From NCBI GenBank assembly GCA_011050525.1, contig DRFO01000020.1, forward strand, positions 186,001 through 250,000: a stretch of DNA of 64,000 bases. The letters run 5' to 3'. This document shows positions 14,258 to 26,301 of the stretch, in pieces. The position numbers and the translations under genes were made by a program. The notes under the pieces were generated by a model that was not told the origin of the DNA, ran no database searches, and saw only the letters and a list, made by a program, of their open reading frames with translations. Source of the stretch: Halopseudomonas xinjiangensis. Its GTDB lineage: Bacteria; Pseudomonadota; Gammaproteobacteria; Pseudomonadales; Pseudomonadaceae. Positions within the stretch are counted from its first letter, which is position 1, and each line of letters opens with the position of its first letter.

Positions 14258-15340
14258 ATGTTGCTGTTAATAGCCCAGTACCTGCAGCAGTTTCACACCG
14301 GATTCTCGGTCTTTCAGTACCTGACCCTGCGTGGAATCCTGGGTGTTCTGACTGCCTTGGGGCTGGCCCTGTTTCTGGGTCCCTGGATGATTCGCACGCT
14401 GAGCTTCAGGCAGATTGGCCAGTCCGTTCGCAATGACGGACCGCAGTCTCATCTGTCCAAGGCTGGCACACCAACCATGGGCGGCGCCTTGATTCTGGTC
14501 GCCATAAGCATTGCGACCTTGCTTTGGGCAGATTTGAGCAATATCTACGTGTGGGTGGTGCTGGGTGTCACCTTGTCCTTCGGCGCCATCGGCTGGGTAG
14601 ATGACTACCGCAAGGTAGTCGAAAAGAACTCGCGTGGCTTGCCATCGCGCTGGAAGTATTTCTGGCAGTCGGTGTTTGGCCTGACCGCTGCGGTAATCCT
14701 GTATCTGACCGCCAGCTCTCCGGTCGAAACGACCCTGATCGTTCCCTTCTTCAAGCAGATCGCCTTTCAGTTGGGGCTGATGTATGTGGTGCTGACCTAC
14801 TTCGTTATCGTTGGCTCCAGCAATGCGGTCAACCTTACCGACGGTTTGGATGGGCTGGCGATCATGCCGACGGTCATGGTCGGGGGCGCGTTGGGCATAT
14901 TCTGCTATTTGTCAGGCAACGTACGTTTCGCTGAATACCTGCTGATCCCGCATGTGCCGGGTGCGGGCGAACTGATCATTTTCTGCGGCGCACTGGTTGG
15001 CGCGGGCCTCGGTTTTCTCTGGTTTAACACTTATCCCGCCCAGGTTTTCATGGGTGACGTAGGCGCGTTGGCCCTGGGTGCGGCGTTGGGTGTGATTGCC
15101 GTTATCGTTCGGCAGGAAATAGTCCTGTTCATCATGGGCGGCATATTCGTTGTCGAGACCCTGTCGGTGATCGTGCAGGTCGCTTCATTCAAGCTGACCG
15201 GCAGACGCGTTTTCCGCATGGCGCCTATCCATCACCATTTCGAGTTGAAGGGCTGGCCCGAGCCGCGGGTCATAGTACGGTTCTGGATCATCACCGTGAT
15301 ACTGGTGCTGGTCGGTCTTTCAACCCTGAAGCTGCGCTGA
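14258..15340 (+). CDS. mraY: Phospho-MurNAc-pentapeptide translocase
   Basis: Integral-membrane enzyme that links the MurNAc-pentapeptide to undecaprenyl phosphate to make lipid I. 360 residues with about ten transmembrane helices. Catalytic and family motifs are visible: [15 protein letters not shown] near residue 115, [11 protein letters not shown] near 192, [18 protein letters not shown] near 255 and [14 protein letters not shown] near 322. It starts 2 bases after murF; 10 bases separate it from murD. Confidence 0.97.
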   Translation: MLLLIAQYLQQFHTGFSVFQYLTLRGILGVLTALGLALFLGPWMIRTLSFRQIGQSVRNDGPQSHLSKAGTPTMGGALILVAISIATLLWADLSNIYVWVVLGVTLSFGAIGWVDDYRKVVEKNSRGLPSRWKYFWQSVFGLTAAVILYLTASSPVETTLIVPFFKQIAFQLGLMYVVLTYFVIVGSSNAVNLTDGLDGLAIMPTVMVGGALGIFCYLSGNVRFAEYLLIPHVPGAGELIIFCGALVGAGLGFLWFNTYPAQVFMGDVGALALGAALGVIAVIVRQEIVLFIMGGIFVVETLSVIVQVASFKLTGRRVFRMAPIHHHFELKGWPEPRVIVRFWIITVILVLVGLSTLKLR

Positions 15341-15350
15341 GGAAAATCCT

Positions 15351-16700
15351 GTGCCACTGATTACCACGGACAAGAAACGGATCATCGTCGGGCTCGGTCT
15401 TACCGGGCTCTCGGTCGCCCGTTATCTGGTCGGTCGTGGTTTGCCTTTCGGTGTCGCGGATACTCGGCAGCAGCCTCCTGGGCTGGATCAGCTTAAGCGC
15501 TTTGCACCCATGGCAGACCTGCACCTGGGTGAGCTGGATGCGGACGTTCTCAGCAGCGCGGTGGAGCTGGTGGTCAGTCCCGGTATTGCGCTGTCGGCCC
15601 CTGCCTTGCAAAAAGCCAAGGCCAGCGGCGTCAACCTGATCGGTGATATCGAGCTTTTCGCGCGGGAGGCCAAAGCCCCTATCGTGGCGATCACTGGCTC
15701 CAACGCCAAGAGCACGGTCACCACGTTGGTAGGTGACATGGCCAGGGCAGCCGGCAGGCGAGTCGCCGTTGGCGGCAATCTGGGCACGCCAGTGCTGGAT
15801 TTGCTGGATCACAAAGCGGACCTGTATGTGCTGGAACTGTCCAGCTTTCAGCTTGAAACCACCGATCAGCTCAATGCCGAAGTGGCCACAGTGCTGAATG
15901 TTAGCGAAGATCACATGGATCGCTATGCCAGCGTGGTGAGCTACCACCAGGCCAAGCACCGCATATTCCGTGGCGCGCGTCAGGTCGTATTCAACCGCGA
16001 CGATAGCCTCTCCAGACCGCTCGTAAGTGATGCCCTGCCGCGTTTCAGCTTCGGCTTGTCGCGTCCCGATTTCAAGGGTTTCGGTCTAGTCGAAGAGGGT
16101 GGCCAGACGTGTCTGGCGTTTGAATTCAACGCCCTGATGCCGGTTTCTGAATTGAAGATTCGCGGCGCACACAATCAGGCCAATGCGTTGGCAGCCCTGG
16201 CCCTCGGTCATGCTGTTGGATTGCCCATGGATGCGATGCTGCACGCACTGCGGGAATTCACCGGGCTGCCGCACCGCTGTCAGTGGGTTGGGTGCAGCGC
16301 CGGCGTCGACTTCTACGACGATTCCAAGGCTACCAATGTCGGCGCCGCTCTGGCTGCGATAAACGGTCTCGCCGCAGATCTTAAGGGTAAGCAGATCCTG
16401 ATCGCTGGTGGAGACGGCAAAGGTGCTGATTTCGCTCCCCTGCGCGGGCCTGTGAGCCAGCATTGCCGCGCTGTGGTTCTGCTCGGCCGGGATGCATCAT
16501 TACTCGAACAAGCACTGTCTGATGCCGTGCCAGTGATTCGCGTGGAGACCCTGGAGCAGGCGGTAAGTATCGCTGCGGAAGCGGCCCAGCCAGGCGACGC
16601 CGTACTGCTATCTCCGGCCTGCGCCAGCCTGGATATGTTCAAGAATTTTGAAGAGCGCGGGCGCAAGTTTGCCGAAGCGGTAGGGAGGCTTCCCGCATGA
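15351..16700 (+). CDS. murD: UDP-MurNAc-L-alanine:D-glutamate ligase
   Basis: Second cytoplasmic Mur ligase, adding D-Glu. 449 residues. GTG start with GAGGAAAA upstream. An N-terminal Rossmann domain (IIVGLGLTGLSVARYL) is followed by the ATPase motif ITGSNAKSTVTTLV near residue 118, where the common GTNGKST is replaced by GSNAKST; the catalytic Lys and Ser/Thr are kept, and this variant is usual in pseudomonads. The C-terminal domain has DDSKATNVGAA near 323. It overlaps ftsW by 4 bases. Confidence 0.96.
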   Translation: MPLITTDKKRIIVGLGLTGLSVARYLVGRGLPFGVADTRQQPPGLDQLKRFAPMADLHLGELDADVLSSAVELVVSPGIALSAPALQKAKASGVNLIGDIELFAREAKAPIVAITGSNAKSTVTTLVGDMARAAGRRVAVGGNLGTPVLDLLDHKADLYVLELSSFQLETTDQLNAEVATVLNVSEDHMDRYASVVSYHQAKHRIFRGARQVVFNRDDSLSRPLVSDALPRFSFGLSRPDFKGFGLVEEGGQTCLAFEFNALMPVSELKIRGAHNQANALAALALGHAVGLPMDAMLHALREFTGLPHRCQWVGCSAGVDFYDDSKATNVGAALAAINGLAADLKGKQILIAGGDGKGADFAPLRGPVSQHCRAVVLLGRDASLLEQALSDAVPVIRVETLEQAVSIAAEAAQPGDAVLLSPACASLDMFKNFEERGRKFAEAVGRLPA

Positions 16701-17875
16701 TCATGACAGCTGCCCTGCAACGTGCTGCTGCGCCAATCATTGGCGAGCGCCGCTTCGACATGGATATGCCTCTGCTGGTCGCGGCGTTGTGTCTGCTTGG
16801 GCTGGGTGTGGTCATGGTGTCCTCGGCGTCCATGGAAGTGGCAGCCGGTCAGTTGGGCAGTCCGTTGTTTTATACAGTCCGCCAGCTCGTCTATATGATC
16901 ATAGGGTTAATCGCGCTATTGGTTGTGCTTTCGGTGCCGATCAGGCTTTGGGAGCAGTTCCGCTTTCCTCTGTTGTTCCTGGGCTTTGCCTTGCTAGTTG
17001 CCGTATTGGTTCCGGGTATCGGCCGGGAGGTCAACGGTAGCTGGCGCTGGATAGCCTTAGGGCCGATCAACATCCAACCGTCTGAGCTGGCCAAGCTGTT
17101 TGCAGTGGTGTTTCTGGCGGGTTATCTGGTGCAGCGCGAGAAGGAGGTCAAGGAAGAGTGGTTCGGCTTTATCAAGCCGTTCATGGTTCTGGGGCCGATG
17201 GCCTGGCTGCTGATTATCGAACCTGATTTTGGCGCAACTGTGGTTCTCATGGGAGCCGCCACCGGCATGCTGTTCCTCGGCGGGGTAGGACTGTTTCGCT
17301 TCGCCCTGCTTTTTGGTGCGCTAGGTGGAATGGCCGGCCTGTTGGTGTTGTTCGAACCCTATCGGTTACAGCGTTTGACCAGTTTTCTCAATCCATGGAA
17401 TGATCCCTTTGGTACCGGTTACCAGCTTACCCAGGCGCTTATCGCCTTTGGACGAGGCGAATGGCTGGGAACGGGTCTGGGCAACAGTATTCAGAAGCAG
17501 TTCTATCTGCCGGAAGCACACACCGATTTCGTATTTGCGGTCCTTGCCGAGGAGCTGGGGCTGATCGGCGCGTTGGCCGCGTTCGCACTGCTTATCTTCG
17601 TGGCCATTCGCAGTCTTTATATCGGCCTTTGGGCGGAGCGGGCCGGCCGGTTGTTTGCTGCCTATCTGGCCTATGGTCTGGCCATTATGTGGTGCGGCCA
17701 GATCCTTATTAACGTAGGCGTGAACGTGGGGTTGTTGCCAACCAAGGGGTTGACCCTCCCGTTCCTCAGCTACGGGGGCAGTTCGCTGGTGGTCTGCTGT
17801 ATCAGTCTGGGGCTGCTATTGCGGATCGACTGGGAGCGCCGCCAGGCGCTTCGGGAGGCGAACAGTGACAGTTAA
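16697..17875 (+). CDS. ftsW: Septal peptidoglycan glycosyltransferase FtsW (SEDS family)
   Basis: Polytopic membrane polymerase that works with FtsI to build the septum. 392 residues with about ten hydrophobic helices. Family motifs: GPINIQPSELAKL near residue 125, EPDFGAT near 175, and EAHTDFVFAVLAEELG near 273 in the large periplasmic loop, followed by LTLPFLSYGGSSL. Start overlaps murD (ATGA); stop overlaps murG by 11 bases. Confidence 0.96.
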   Translation: MIMTAALQRAAAPIIGERRFDMDMPLLVAALCLLGLGVVMVSSASMEVAAGQLGSPLFYTVRQLVYMIIGLIALLVVLSVPIRLWEQFRFPLLFLGFALLVAVLVPGIGREVNGSWRWIALGPINIQPSELAKLFAVVFLAGYLVQREKEVKEEWFGFIKPFMVLGPMAWLLIIEPDFGATVVLMGAATGMLFLGGVGLFRFALLFGALGGMAGLLVLFEPYRLQRLTSFLNPWNDPFGTGYQLTQALIAFGRGEWLGTGLGNSIQKQFYLPEAHTDFVFAVLAEELGLIGALAAFALLIFVAIRSLYIGLWAERAGRLFAAYLAYGLAIMWCGQILINVGVNVGLLPTKGLTLPFLSYGGSSLVVCCISLGLLLRIDWERRQALREANSDS

Positions 17876-18927
17876 CGTGCTGGTAATGGCAGGCGGAACC
17901 GGCGGGCACGTATTCCCGGCGCTGGCTTGCGCCCGGCTGTTGCGCGAGCAGGGCTACGCCGTCCACTGGCTGGGTACTCGTCGGGGTATTGAAAGCGAGT
18001 TGGTGCCTGCGGCGGGTTTTCCTATTCATTACGTCGATGTTCAGGGTCTGCGTGGCAAGAGTCGGATGGATCTGCTTAAAGCCCCAGTGAGCCTGCTCAA
18101 GGCGCTGCGGCAGTCGCAGCAGATAGTCAGCGAACTCAAGCCAGTCTTCGTGCTGGGGGCAGGTGGTTATGTCACCGGTCCGGGTGGGATGGCGGCCTGG
18201 ATGCAGCGTATTCCTGTGGTCATTCACGAACAGAACGCCGTGGTGGGTACGGCCAATCGGCTGCTGGCGACCATCGCCGCCCGGCGCTGCGAAGGGTTTC
18301 CGGGCAGTTTTGCGAACGACCAGAAACGCCGCAGCACCGGCAATCCGGTGCGTGACGAGATTTTCCAAGTGCCTGCGATGAACTGGGATGCCGGCCGGAG
18401 CCCACGCTTGCTCGTGCTGGGCGGCAGCCTCGGCGCGCTGCCGCTGAACCGCATGTTGCCCGAAGCGCTCGGCATCATGGACGCCGCCAAGCGTCCCGAG
18501 GTATGGCATCAGTGCGGCAAACAGCACCTCCAACTTACCACCGAAGCCTACAAGGCAGCAGGGGTGCAGGCCACCGTCGAGCCTTTTATCGGTGATATGG
18601 CCGCCGCTTACGCCTGGGCTGACCTGGTCGCCTGTCGCGCCGGCGCCCTGACGGTTTGTGAGCTGGCTGCGGCGGGCCGTCCGTCGCTGCTGGTGCCATT
18701 GCCGCATGCGATTGATGACCACCAGACAGCCAACGCGCGTTTCCTGGCGGACCGCGGAGCCGCGGAATTGATGCCCCAGGGCACCTTGACCAGCCAGTTG
18801 CTGGCGGATCGGCTAGACAGTCTATTTACCCAACCGGAGATTTTGCAGCAGATGGCAAACCACGCACGCAGCCAGGCCAAACCCGATGCGACGGCCGATG
18901 TGATTCGCGCCTGCCTGGAGGTCGCCC

Positions 18928-18938
<11 letters not shown>
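17865..18938 (+). CDS. murG: Lipid II synthase, GlcNAc transferase MurG
   Basis: Membrane-associated GT-B glycosyltransferase that adds GlcNAc to lipid I. 357 residues: [14 protein letters not shown] at the N-terminus, [13 protein letters not shown] near 105, [12 protein letters not shown] near 122, and [11 protein letters not shown] plus [17 protein letters not shown] in the UDP-GlcNAc-binding C-terminal half. GTG start inside the end of ftsW; overlaps murC by 11 bases. Confidence 0.96.
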
Positions 18939-21305
<2,367 letters not shown>

Positions 21306-21314
21306 GGGCCGGAC

Positions 21315-22178
21315 ATGTTGGGGCTGATGGTACGTGACGAGCGAGCAGGCAAGCCTGTGCTCCGGCGACAAGCGCCGGGCCGAGGCGCTGTGCGCGTGGT
21401 CAAGCCAGCCCCGCGGAACTGGTCCCTGAGCGTTCGATGGCCGACTCTGGAAGGGTTGGGGCAGCGCATCCAGCAAGTTCTCTGGCCGCTGTTGCTGATC
21501 GCGCTGGGAATGGGACTTTACGAACTGAGCGTGCGCCTGTTGCCGCTGGCGGATCGCCCCATCAGCCTGATCAGTGTGCAGGGGGATTTGCAGTATATAG
21601 ACCGTGATGCGGTCCAGACCGTGGTGCAGCCGTATTTGAATGGCAGCTTTCTGAGTATTGATCTGGATGGCTTGCACACCGATCTGCTGGGCATGTCATG
21701 GGTTGCAGGCGCGTCGGTCAAGCGGGTATGGCCAGACCAGCTCGTCATCCATATCGATGAGCAGCTCCCGGTCGCGCGGTGGGGCGGCGCAGCCTTGCTG
21801 AACAACGAGGGCCGGGCGTTCGAGCCGGAGGATATCAGTGGCTTCATGGACCTGCCCCAGCTCAACGGGCCGGAACGGGCGAAGCGCAGGGTGATGCAGA
21901 ATTACCAGCAGTTCAACCGGTTGCTGCGCAGTTATGGTCATGAGGTCGCCCAACTGGATCTGCGGGAACGGGGCAGTTGGTTTCTGACTACCCAGGATGG
22001 GATTCGGATTTTGCTTGGGCGGGACGATGTGGTGGAAAAAATGCAGCGATTTCTGACCGTTGATCAACTGATCCTCTCAGAACGTCGTGAAATGATAGCG
22101 CGCGTCGACTTGCGCTACAGCAACAGTATGGCGGTGGCCTGGCGCGAGCCGGCTGCTCAAGGTCAAACGGGGGAGTAA
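21315..22178 (+). CDS. ftsQ: Cell division protein FtsQ
   Basis: Bitopic divisome protein, scaffold of FtsQ-L-B. 287 residues: a basic cytoplasmic N-terminus rich in Arg, one transmembrane helix (about 57-75), a periplasmic POTRA domain (ISVQGDLQYIDRDAVQ) and the FtsQ beta domain with VKRVWPDQLVIHIDEQ. The start at 21315 is preceded by GGGCCGGAC, a weak site; an ATG at residue 5 is possible. Sits between ddlB and ftsA as expected. Confidence 0.93.
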   Translation: MLGLMVRDERAGKPVLRRQAPGRGAVRVVKPAPRNWSLSVRWPTLEGLGQRIQQVLWPLLLIALGMGLYELSVRLLPLADRPISLISVQGDLQYIDRDAVQTVVQPYLNGSFLSIDLDGLHTDLLGMSWVAGASVKRVWPDQLVIHIDEQLPVARWGGAALLNNEGRAFEPEDISGFMDLPQLNGPERAKRRVMQNYQQFNRLLRSYGHEVAQLDLRERGSWFLTTQDGIRILLGRDDVVEKMQRFLTVDQLILSERREMIARVDLRYSNSMAVAWREPAAQGQTGE

Positions 22179-22187
22179 CGGAAATTT

Positions 22188-23417
22188 ATGGCTAGCAAGC
22201 AGGGTACCAGGATGATAGTCGGACTGGATATTGGCACCTCCAAGGTGGTCGCGCTGGTGGGCGAAATTGGCGCTGACGGCGAGTTGGAGATTGTCGGTAT
22301 CGGGTCGCATCCTTCCCGCGGCCTCAAGAAAGGCGTGGTGGTCAATATCGAGTCCACCGTGCAATCCATTCAGCGCGCTATTGAAGAAGCCGAGCTGATG
22401 GCCGGTTGTCAGATCCACTCCGTATTCGCCGGCGTGGCAGGCAATCACATCCGCAGTCTGAACTCCCACGGCATCGTCGCGATTCGCGACCGTGAGGTGG
22501 TCAAGGCCGACATTGAGCGCGTGCTGGACGCCGGCCAAGCTGTGGCTATCCCGGCTGACCAGAAGGTGCTGCATATCCTGCCCCAGGAATACGTGATCGA
22601 TAACCAGGAGGGCGTGCGCGAGCCTCTGGGGATGTCCGGTGTACGCCTTGAGGCCAAGGTGCACCTGGTTACCTGTGCACTAAATGCGGTGCAGAACATT
22701 GAAAAATGTATCCGGCGCTGCGGCCTTGAAGTTGAAGACGTGATCCTGGAACAGTTGGCCTCAAGCTATGCCGTGCTCACCGAAGACGAAAAAGAACTGG
22801 GCGTGTGCATGGTCGATATTGGCGGCGGTACCACCGACATCGCCATCTTCACCGAAGGTGCCATCCGGCACACCGCCGTCATTCCCATAGCCGGCGACCA
22901 GGTCACCAACGATATCGCCATGGCCCTGCGCACACCCACGCAGTACGCCGAGGAAATCAAGATTCGCTACGCCTGCGCACTGGCCAAGCTGGCCGGTCCG
23001 GAGGAAACCATCAAGGTCCCCAGTGTCGGCGATCGTCCGCCACGGGATCTCTCGCGTCAGGCACTGGCCGAGGTGGTTGAGCCCCGTTACGACGAGCTGT
23101 TCACCCTGATTCAGGCTGAGCTGCGTCGTTCCGGATTCGAAGACATGATCCCTGCCGGAATAGTACTGACCGGCGGGACCTCCAAGATGGAAGGCGCTGT
23201 GGAATTAGCTGAAGAGATTTTCCACATGCCGGTACGCCTAGGCGTGCCACAGGAATTCAAGGGACTGACTGATGTGGTTCGCAACCCTATTTATTCAACG
23301 GGGGTTGGCTTGTTGCATTACGGCATCAAGCACCACGAGCAAGGTAGCAGCAGCTCTGAACAGAGCAAAACATCGCCGCTGGAACGCATGAAGAAGTGGT
23401 TTCAGGGCAACTTTTAA
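22188..23417 (+). CDS. ftsA: Cell division protein FtsA (actin-like)
   Basis: ATP-binding actin homologue that tethers FtsZ to the membrane. 409 residues: phosphate-1 motif GLDIGTSKVVALVGE near residue 10, the 1C domain, phosphate-2 motif MVDIGGGTTDIAIF near 205, adenosine motif VLTGGTSKMEG near 327, and a C-terminal amphipathic tail (LERMKKWFQGNF) that serves as membrane-targeting sequence. Follows ftsQ by 9 bases. Confidence 0.97.
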   Translation: MASKQGTRMIVGLDIGTSKVVALVGEIGADGELEIVGIGSHPSRGLKKGVVVNIESTVQSIQRAIEEAELMAGCQIHSVFAGVAGNHIRSLNSHGIVAIRDREVVKADIERVLDAGQAVAIPADQKVLHILPQEYVIDNQEGVREPLGMSGVRLEAKVHLVTCALNAVQNIEKCIRRCGLEVEDVILEQLASSYAVLTEDEKELGVCMVDIGGGTTDIAIFTEGAIRHTAVIPIAGDQVTNDIAMALRTPTQYAEEIKIRYACALAKLAGPEETIKVPSVGDRPPRDLSRQALAEVVEPRYDELFTLIQAELRRSGFEDMIPAGIVLTGGTSKMEGAVELAEEIFHMPVRLGVPQEFKGLTDVVRNPIYSTGVGLLHYGIKHHEQGSSSSEQSKTSPLERMKKWFQGNF

Positions 23418-23421
23418 CAGA

Positions 23422-23435
23422 CCCGTTCGAACGGG
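23422..23435. repeat. Perfect 14-bp palindrome between ftsA and ftsZ
   Basis: CCCGTTCGAACGGG is fully self-complementary and lies 4 bases after the ftsA stop, 42 bases before the ftsZ ATG. It could be an operator, a processing hairpin or chance; the sequence itself shows only the symmetry. Confidence 0.6.
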
Positions 23436-23477
23436 CCGAAATAACGAAACGAGTACAAAACTCCAGGAGATGGAACC

Positions 23478-24644
23478 ATGTTTGAATTAATCGATAACGT
23501 TCCTCAAAACGCAGTAATCAAGGTGGTTGGTGTCGGTGGTGGCGGTGGTAATGCACTCCAGCACATGGTCATCAACAACGTCGAAGGCGTTGACTTCATC
23601 TGCGCGAATACAGACGCTCAGGCACTGAAAAACGTCAGCGCCCGTACAGTGCTGCAACTCGGCTCAGCTGTGACCAAAGGTCTTGGCGCTGGCGCCAACC
23701 CGCTGATTGGTCGTGAAGCAGCTATCGAAGACCGTGAGCGCATCGCTGAAGTGCTGCAGGGTGCTGACATGGTGTTTATCACTGCCGGCATGGGCGGTGG
23801 GACCGGCACTGGTGCCGCTCCAATCGTGGCCGAAGTGGCGCGCGAGATGGGCATTTTGACGGTGGCGGTGGTTACCAAACCCTTTCCGTTCGAAGGTCGC
23901 AAGCGCATGCAGATTGCCGAAGAAGGCATTCGCGAATTGAGCTTGCATGTCGACTCGCTCATCACCATTCCCAACGAGAAGTTGCTGACTGTTCTGGGCA
24001 AGGACGCAAGTCTGCTGGCAGCCTTCAGCAAAGCCAACGACGTGCTTCTCGGCGCCGTCCAGGGGATCGCGGACCTGATCATGCGTCCCGGTATGATCAA
24101 CGTTGACTTCGCCGACGTGAAAACCGTCATGAGCGAAATGGGCATGGCGATGATGGGTACTGGCCACGCCAGTGGTCCTAACCGTGCGCGTGAAGCCGCC
24201 GAAGCCGCCATCCGCAGCCCGCTGCTGGAAGACGTGAACCTGATGGGCGCTCGCGGCATCCTGGTCAACATCACGGCTGGCCCGGATCTGTCTCTGGGTG
24301 AATTCTCCGAAGTCGGTAGCACTGTGGAAGAGTTCGCCTCTGAAACCGCTACCGTAGTGGTCGGAACCGTAATCGACCCAGAAATGCGTGATGAGCTGCG
24401 TGTCACCGTGGTCGCCACCGGCCTGGGTGCCAAGATCGACAAGCCGGTCAAGGTGATCGACAACACGTCGGTCAACACGGGCCGTCAGAGCGAAAGCTCC
24501 ACGCCGAATTATCGTGATCTTGATCGCCCGACTGTCATGCGCAACCAGCCGAGTGGCAATGCTGCCGCGGCGCGTCTGGCTCAGCCTGCTGAAGATCTGG
24601 ATTATCTCGATATCCCGGCATTTCTGCGCAGACAGGCCGACTGA
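23478..24644 (+). CDS. ftsZ: Cell division GTPase FtsZ
   Basis: Tubulin-like GTPase that forms the cytokinetic Z ring. 388 residues: N-terminal VVGVGGGGGNALQHMV, tubulin signature GGGTGTGAAPIVAE near residue 105, catalytic T7-loop region NVDFADVKTVM near 206, and after a linker the conserved C-terminal peptide DYLDIPAFLRRQAD that binds FtsA and ZipA. Preceded by CAGGAGATGGAACC, a strong ribosome-binding site. Confidence 0.98.
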   Translation: MFELIDNVPQNAVIKVVGVGGGGGNALQHMVINNVEGVDFICANTDAQALKNVSARTVLQLGSAVTKGLGAGANPLIGREAAIEDRERIAEVLQGADMVFITAGMGGGTGTGAAPIVAEVAREMGILTVAVVTKPFPFEGRKRMQIAEEGIRELSLHVDSLITIPNEKLLTVLGKDASLLAAFSKANDVLLGAVQGIADLIMRPGMINVDFADVKTVMSEMGMAMMGTGHASGPNRAREAAEAAIRSPLLEDVNLMGARGILVNITAGPDLSLGEFSEVGSTVEEFASETATVVVGTVIDPEMRDELRVTVVATGLGAKIDKPVKVIDNTSVNTGRQSESSTPNYRDLDRPTVMRNQPSGNAAAARLAQPAEDLDYLDIPAFLRRQAD

Positions 24645-24670
24645 TTCCGGATGCGGTCGCTGCACGTCCA

Positions 24671-24692
24671 GACCCGGCACAGCCTCCGGGTC
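24671..24692 (+). terminator. Hairpin downstream of ftsZ
   Basis: GACCCGG (24671-24677) and CCGGGTC (24686-24692) can form a 7-bp stem with an 8-nt loop 26 bases after the ftsZ stop. No T run follows, so it may weaken rather than end read-through into lpxC. Confidence 0.4.
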
Positions 24693-24762
24693 CGGGCGGC
24701 TAGCGATGTCCGGCGGTTTGCCATATAGCCTTTGTCAATCGGGCGTATAGGGCAGATCAGTG

Positions 24763-24808
24763 TTCAACAAATGGGTACTTTGCTATGATGTGCGCTCGAT
24801 TTGTTGAA
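24763..24808 (+). promoter_or_regulatory. lpxC promoter region flanked by a 10-bp inverted repeat
   Basis: A TATGAT -10 box (24784-24789) lies about 55 bases before lpxC. It is bracketed by TTCAACAAAT (24763-24772) and ATTTGTTGAA (24799-24808), perfect inverted copies 26 bases apart, one around the -35 position and one just after the predicted start of transcription. No good -35 hexamer is present (TGTTCA at 17-base spacing). Confidence 0.5.
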
Positions 24809-24843
24809 AATTATTCGCAACTAAAGCGGAAGCCAGCTATAGC

Positions 24844-25755
24844 ATGATCAGACAACGCACACTGAAGAACATCATCCGGGCCACTGGTGTTGGTCTGCAT
24901 TCGGGTGAGAAGGTGTATCTCACACTGAAACCGGCACCTATAGATGCCGGGATCGTGTTCTGCAGGGTTGATCTTGATCCTGTGGTAGAGATACCGGCGC
25001 GTGCAGAGTTCGTAGGCGAAACAACCATGTCTACCACCCTCATCAAGGATGGGGCCAAGGTGGATACGGTGGAACATCTTTTGTCAGCCATGGCAGGCCT
25101 GGGTATCGACAACGCCTATGTTGAGCTTAGTGCGCCTGAAGTGCCTATCATGGACGGTAGCGCTGGTCCCTTTGTATTCCTGATTCAGTCGGCAGGAATA
25201 GAAGAGCAGGACGCGCCCAAGCAGTTCATCCGCATAAAGCGCGAGATTACGGTAGAAGAAGATGGAAAAACCGCGACCTTTTTGCCGTTTGAAGGCTTCA
25301 AGGTAGCGTTTGGTATCGACTTTGATCACCCAGTCTTTCGCGGTCGCAGTCAGTTCGCCAGCGTGGATTTCTCCAGTACTTCCTTTGTGAAGGAAGTCAG
25401 CCGTGCCAGAACCTTCGGTTTCATGCGCGACATCGAATACCTGCGTTCGCAGAATCTGGCTCTTGGCGGCAGCGTCGACAACGCGATCGTGGTTGACGAG
25501 TACCGTGTGCTGAACGAAGACGGCCTGCGATACGAGGATGAATTCGTCAAACACAAGATTCTTGACGCCATCGGCGATCTGTATCTGCTTGGCAAGAGTC
25601 TGGTGGGAGAGTTTCGCGGTTTCAAATCAGGACATGCTCTGAATAACAAGCTGCTGCGTTCGCTGCTTGCTACCAAGGATGCGTGGGAAATAGTGACCTT
25701 TGAAGACGCCGGTACAGCGCCCATCTCCTTCATGCGACCGGCGGCTGCGATTTAA
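24844..25755 (+). CDS. lpxC: UDP-3-O-acyl-N-acetylglucosamine deacetylase
   Basis: Zinc metalloenzyme for the committed step of lipid A synthesis. 303 residues, the same length as in P. aeruginosa. Zinc ligands H78 (VEHLLSAM), H237 and D241 ([10 protein letters not shown]) and the late SGHALNN motif are in place. It has its own promoter region and a strong downstream terminator, so it can be controlled apart from the division genes upstream. Confidence 0.98.
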   Translation: MIRQRTLKNIIRATGVGLHSGEKVYLTLKPAPIDAGIVFCRVDLDPVVEIPARAEFVGETTMSTTLIKDGAKVDTVEHLLSAMAGLGIDNAYVELSAPEVPIMDGSAGPFVFLIQSAGIEEQDAPKQFIRIKREITVEEDGKTATFLPFEGFKVAFGIDFDHPVFRGRSQFASVDFSSTSFVKEVSRARTFGFMRDIEYLRSQNLALGGSVDNAIVVDEYRVLNEDGLRYEDEFVKHKILDAIGDLYLLGKSLVGEFRGFKSGHALNNKLLRSLLATKDAWEIVTFEDAGTAPISFMRPAAAI

Positions 25756-25774
25756 TCTGTTTTCGTTTCGTTTG

Positions 25775-25802
25775 ACGGCCACTCAGGTGGCCGTTTTTTT
25801 TT
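25775..25802. terminator. Rho-independent terminator of lpxC
   Basis: ACGGCCAC (25775-25782) and GTGGCCGT (25787-25794) form a perfect 8-bp stem with a 4-nt loop, followed by an unbroken run of T. It lies between convergent lpxC and dciA. Confidence 0.92.
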
Positions 25803-25810
25803 GGATTGGT

Positions 25811-26266
25811 CTATTCTTTTGGAGCGTGATGCGCTGCCAGTCGCTGCAAAGCCTCTTTCAGCACCGGATCCTTTATCTGTTCTGCCGTCTCCCTAAGACT
25901 CAGCGCAGCCACTGATGACTGTCTCATTTTGCGACGTGGTGGCGCTTTTTTGACCGAAGGCGGTTGAACCTTGCAGTGTATTTTAGTTAAGGTTGCGAAT
26001 TCCGTGTAAGCCTGCAACTGGCGAACAAGGCGTTTTTGCTGATAACGCAGTCGGGTGGCCCAATGGCTGTCGGTCACCATCAGCCGCAAAACGCCGTCAC
26101 GCAAGGAAGCGACACGGCAATGTTCACGCGCGGCGGGTTCCATCAAAGTTTCAATCAGAACCTGCAGGCGCTCAACAGCTCGAGCCTTTGCATACAGGCC
26201 CTTCAGGGTCGAGTGGGTGCGTATCAGATCGCCAGGGCGGCGCGCATCCAGCGGAGCAAATGCCAT
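25811..26266 (-). CDS. dciA: DciA-type helicase loader (DUF721)
   Basis: Bacteria that lack DnaC/DnaI use DciA to load the replicative helicase DnaB; PA4405, the PAO1 gene between lpxC and the M23 peptidase, occupies the same place. 151 residues: a DUF721 core (residues about 30-100 with LRDGVLRLMVTDSHWATRLRY) and a basic linker (KKAPPRRKMRQS) followed by a helical tail. It is convergent with lpxC and divergent from the M23 gene. Confidence 0.88.
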   Translation of the reverse strand: MAFAPLDARRPGDLIRTHSTLKGLYAKARAVERLQVLIETLMEPAAREHCRVASLRDGVLRLMVTDSHWATRLRYQQKRLVRQLQAYTEFATLTKIHCKVQPPSVKKAPPRRKMRQSSVAALSLRETAEQIKDPVLKEALQRLAAHHAPKE

Positions 26267-26301
26267 GAGAGTGCAAACCGGAGTAAGTGGACGAAGATCA
26301 T

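Noticed and set aside
15291..15959. 222-codon minus-strand frame opposite murD
   Set aside because: Antisense shadow; murD on the plus strand has all family motifs.
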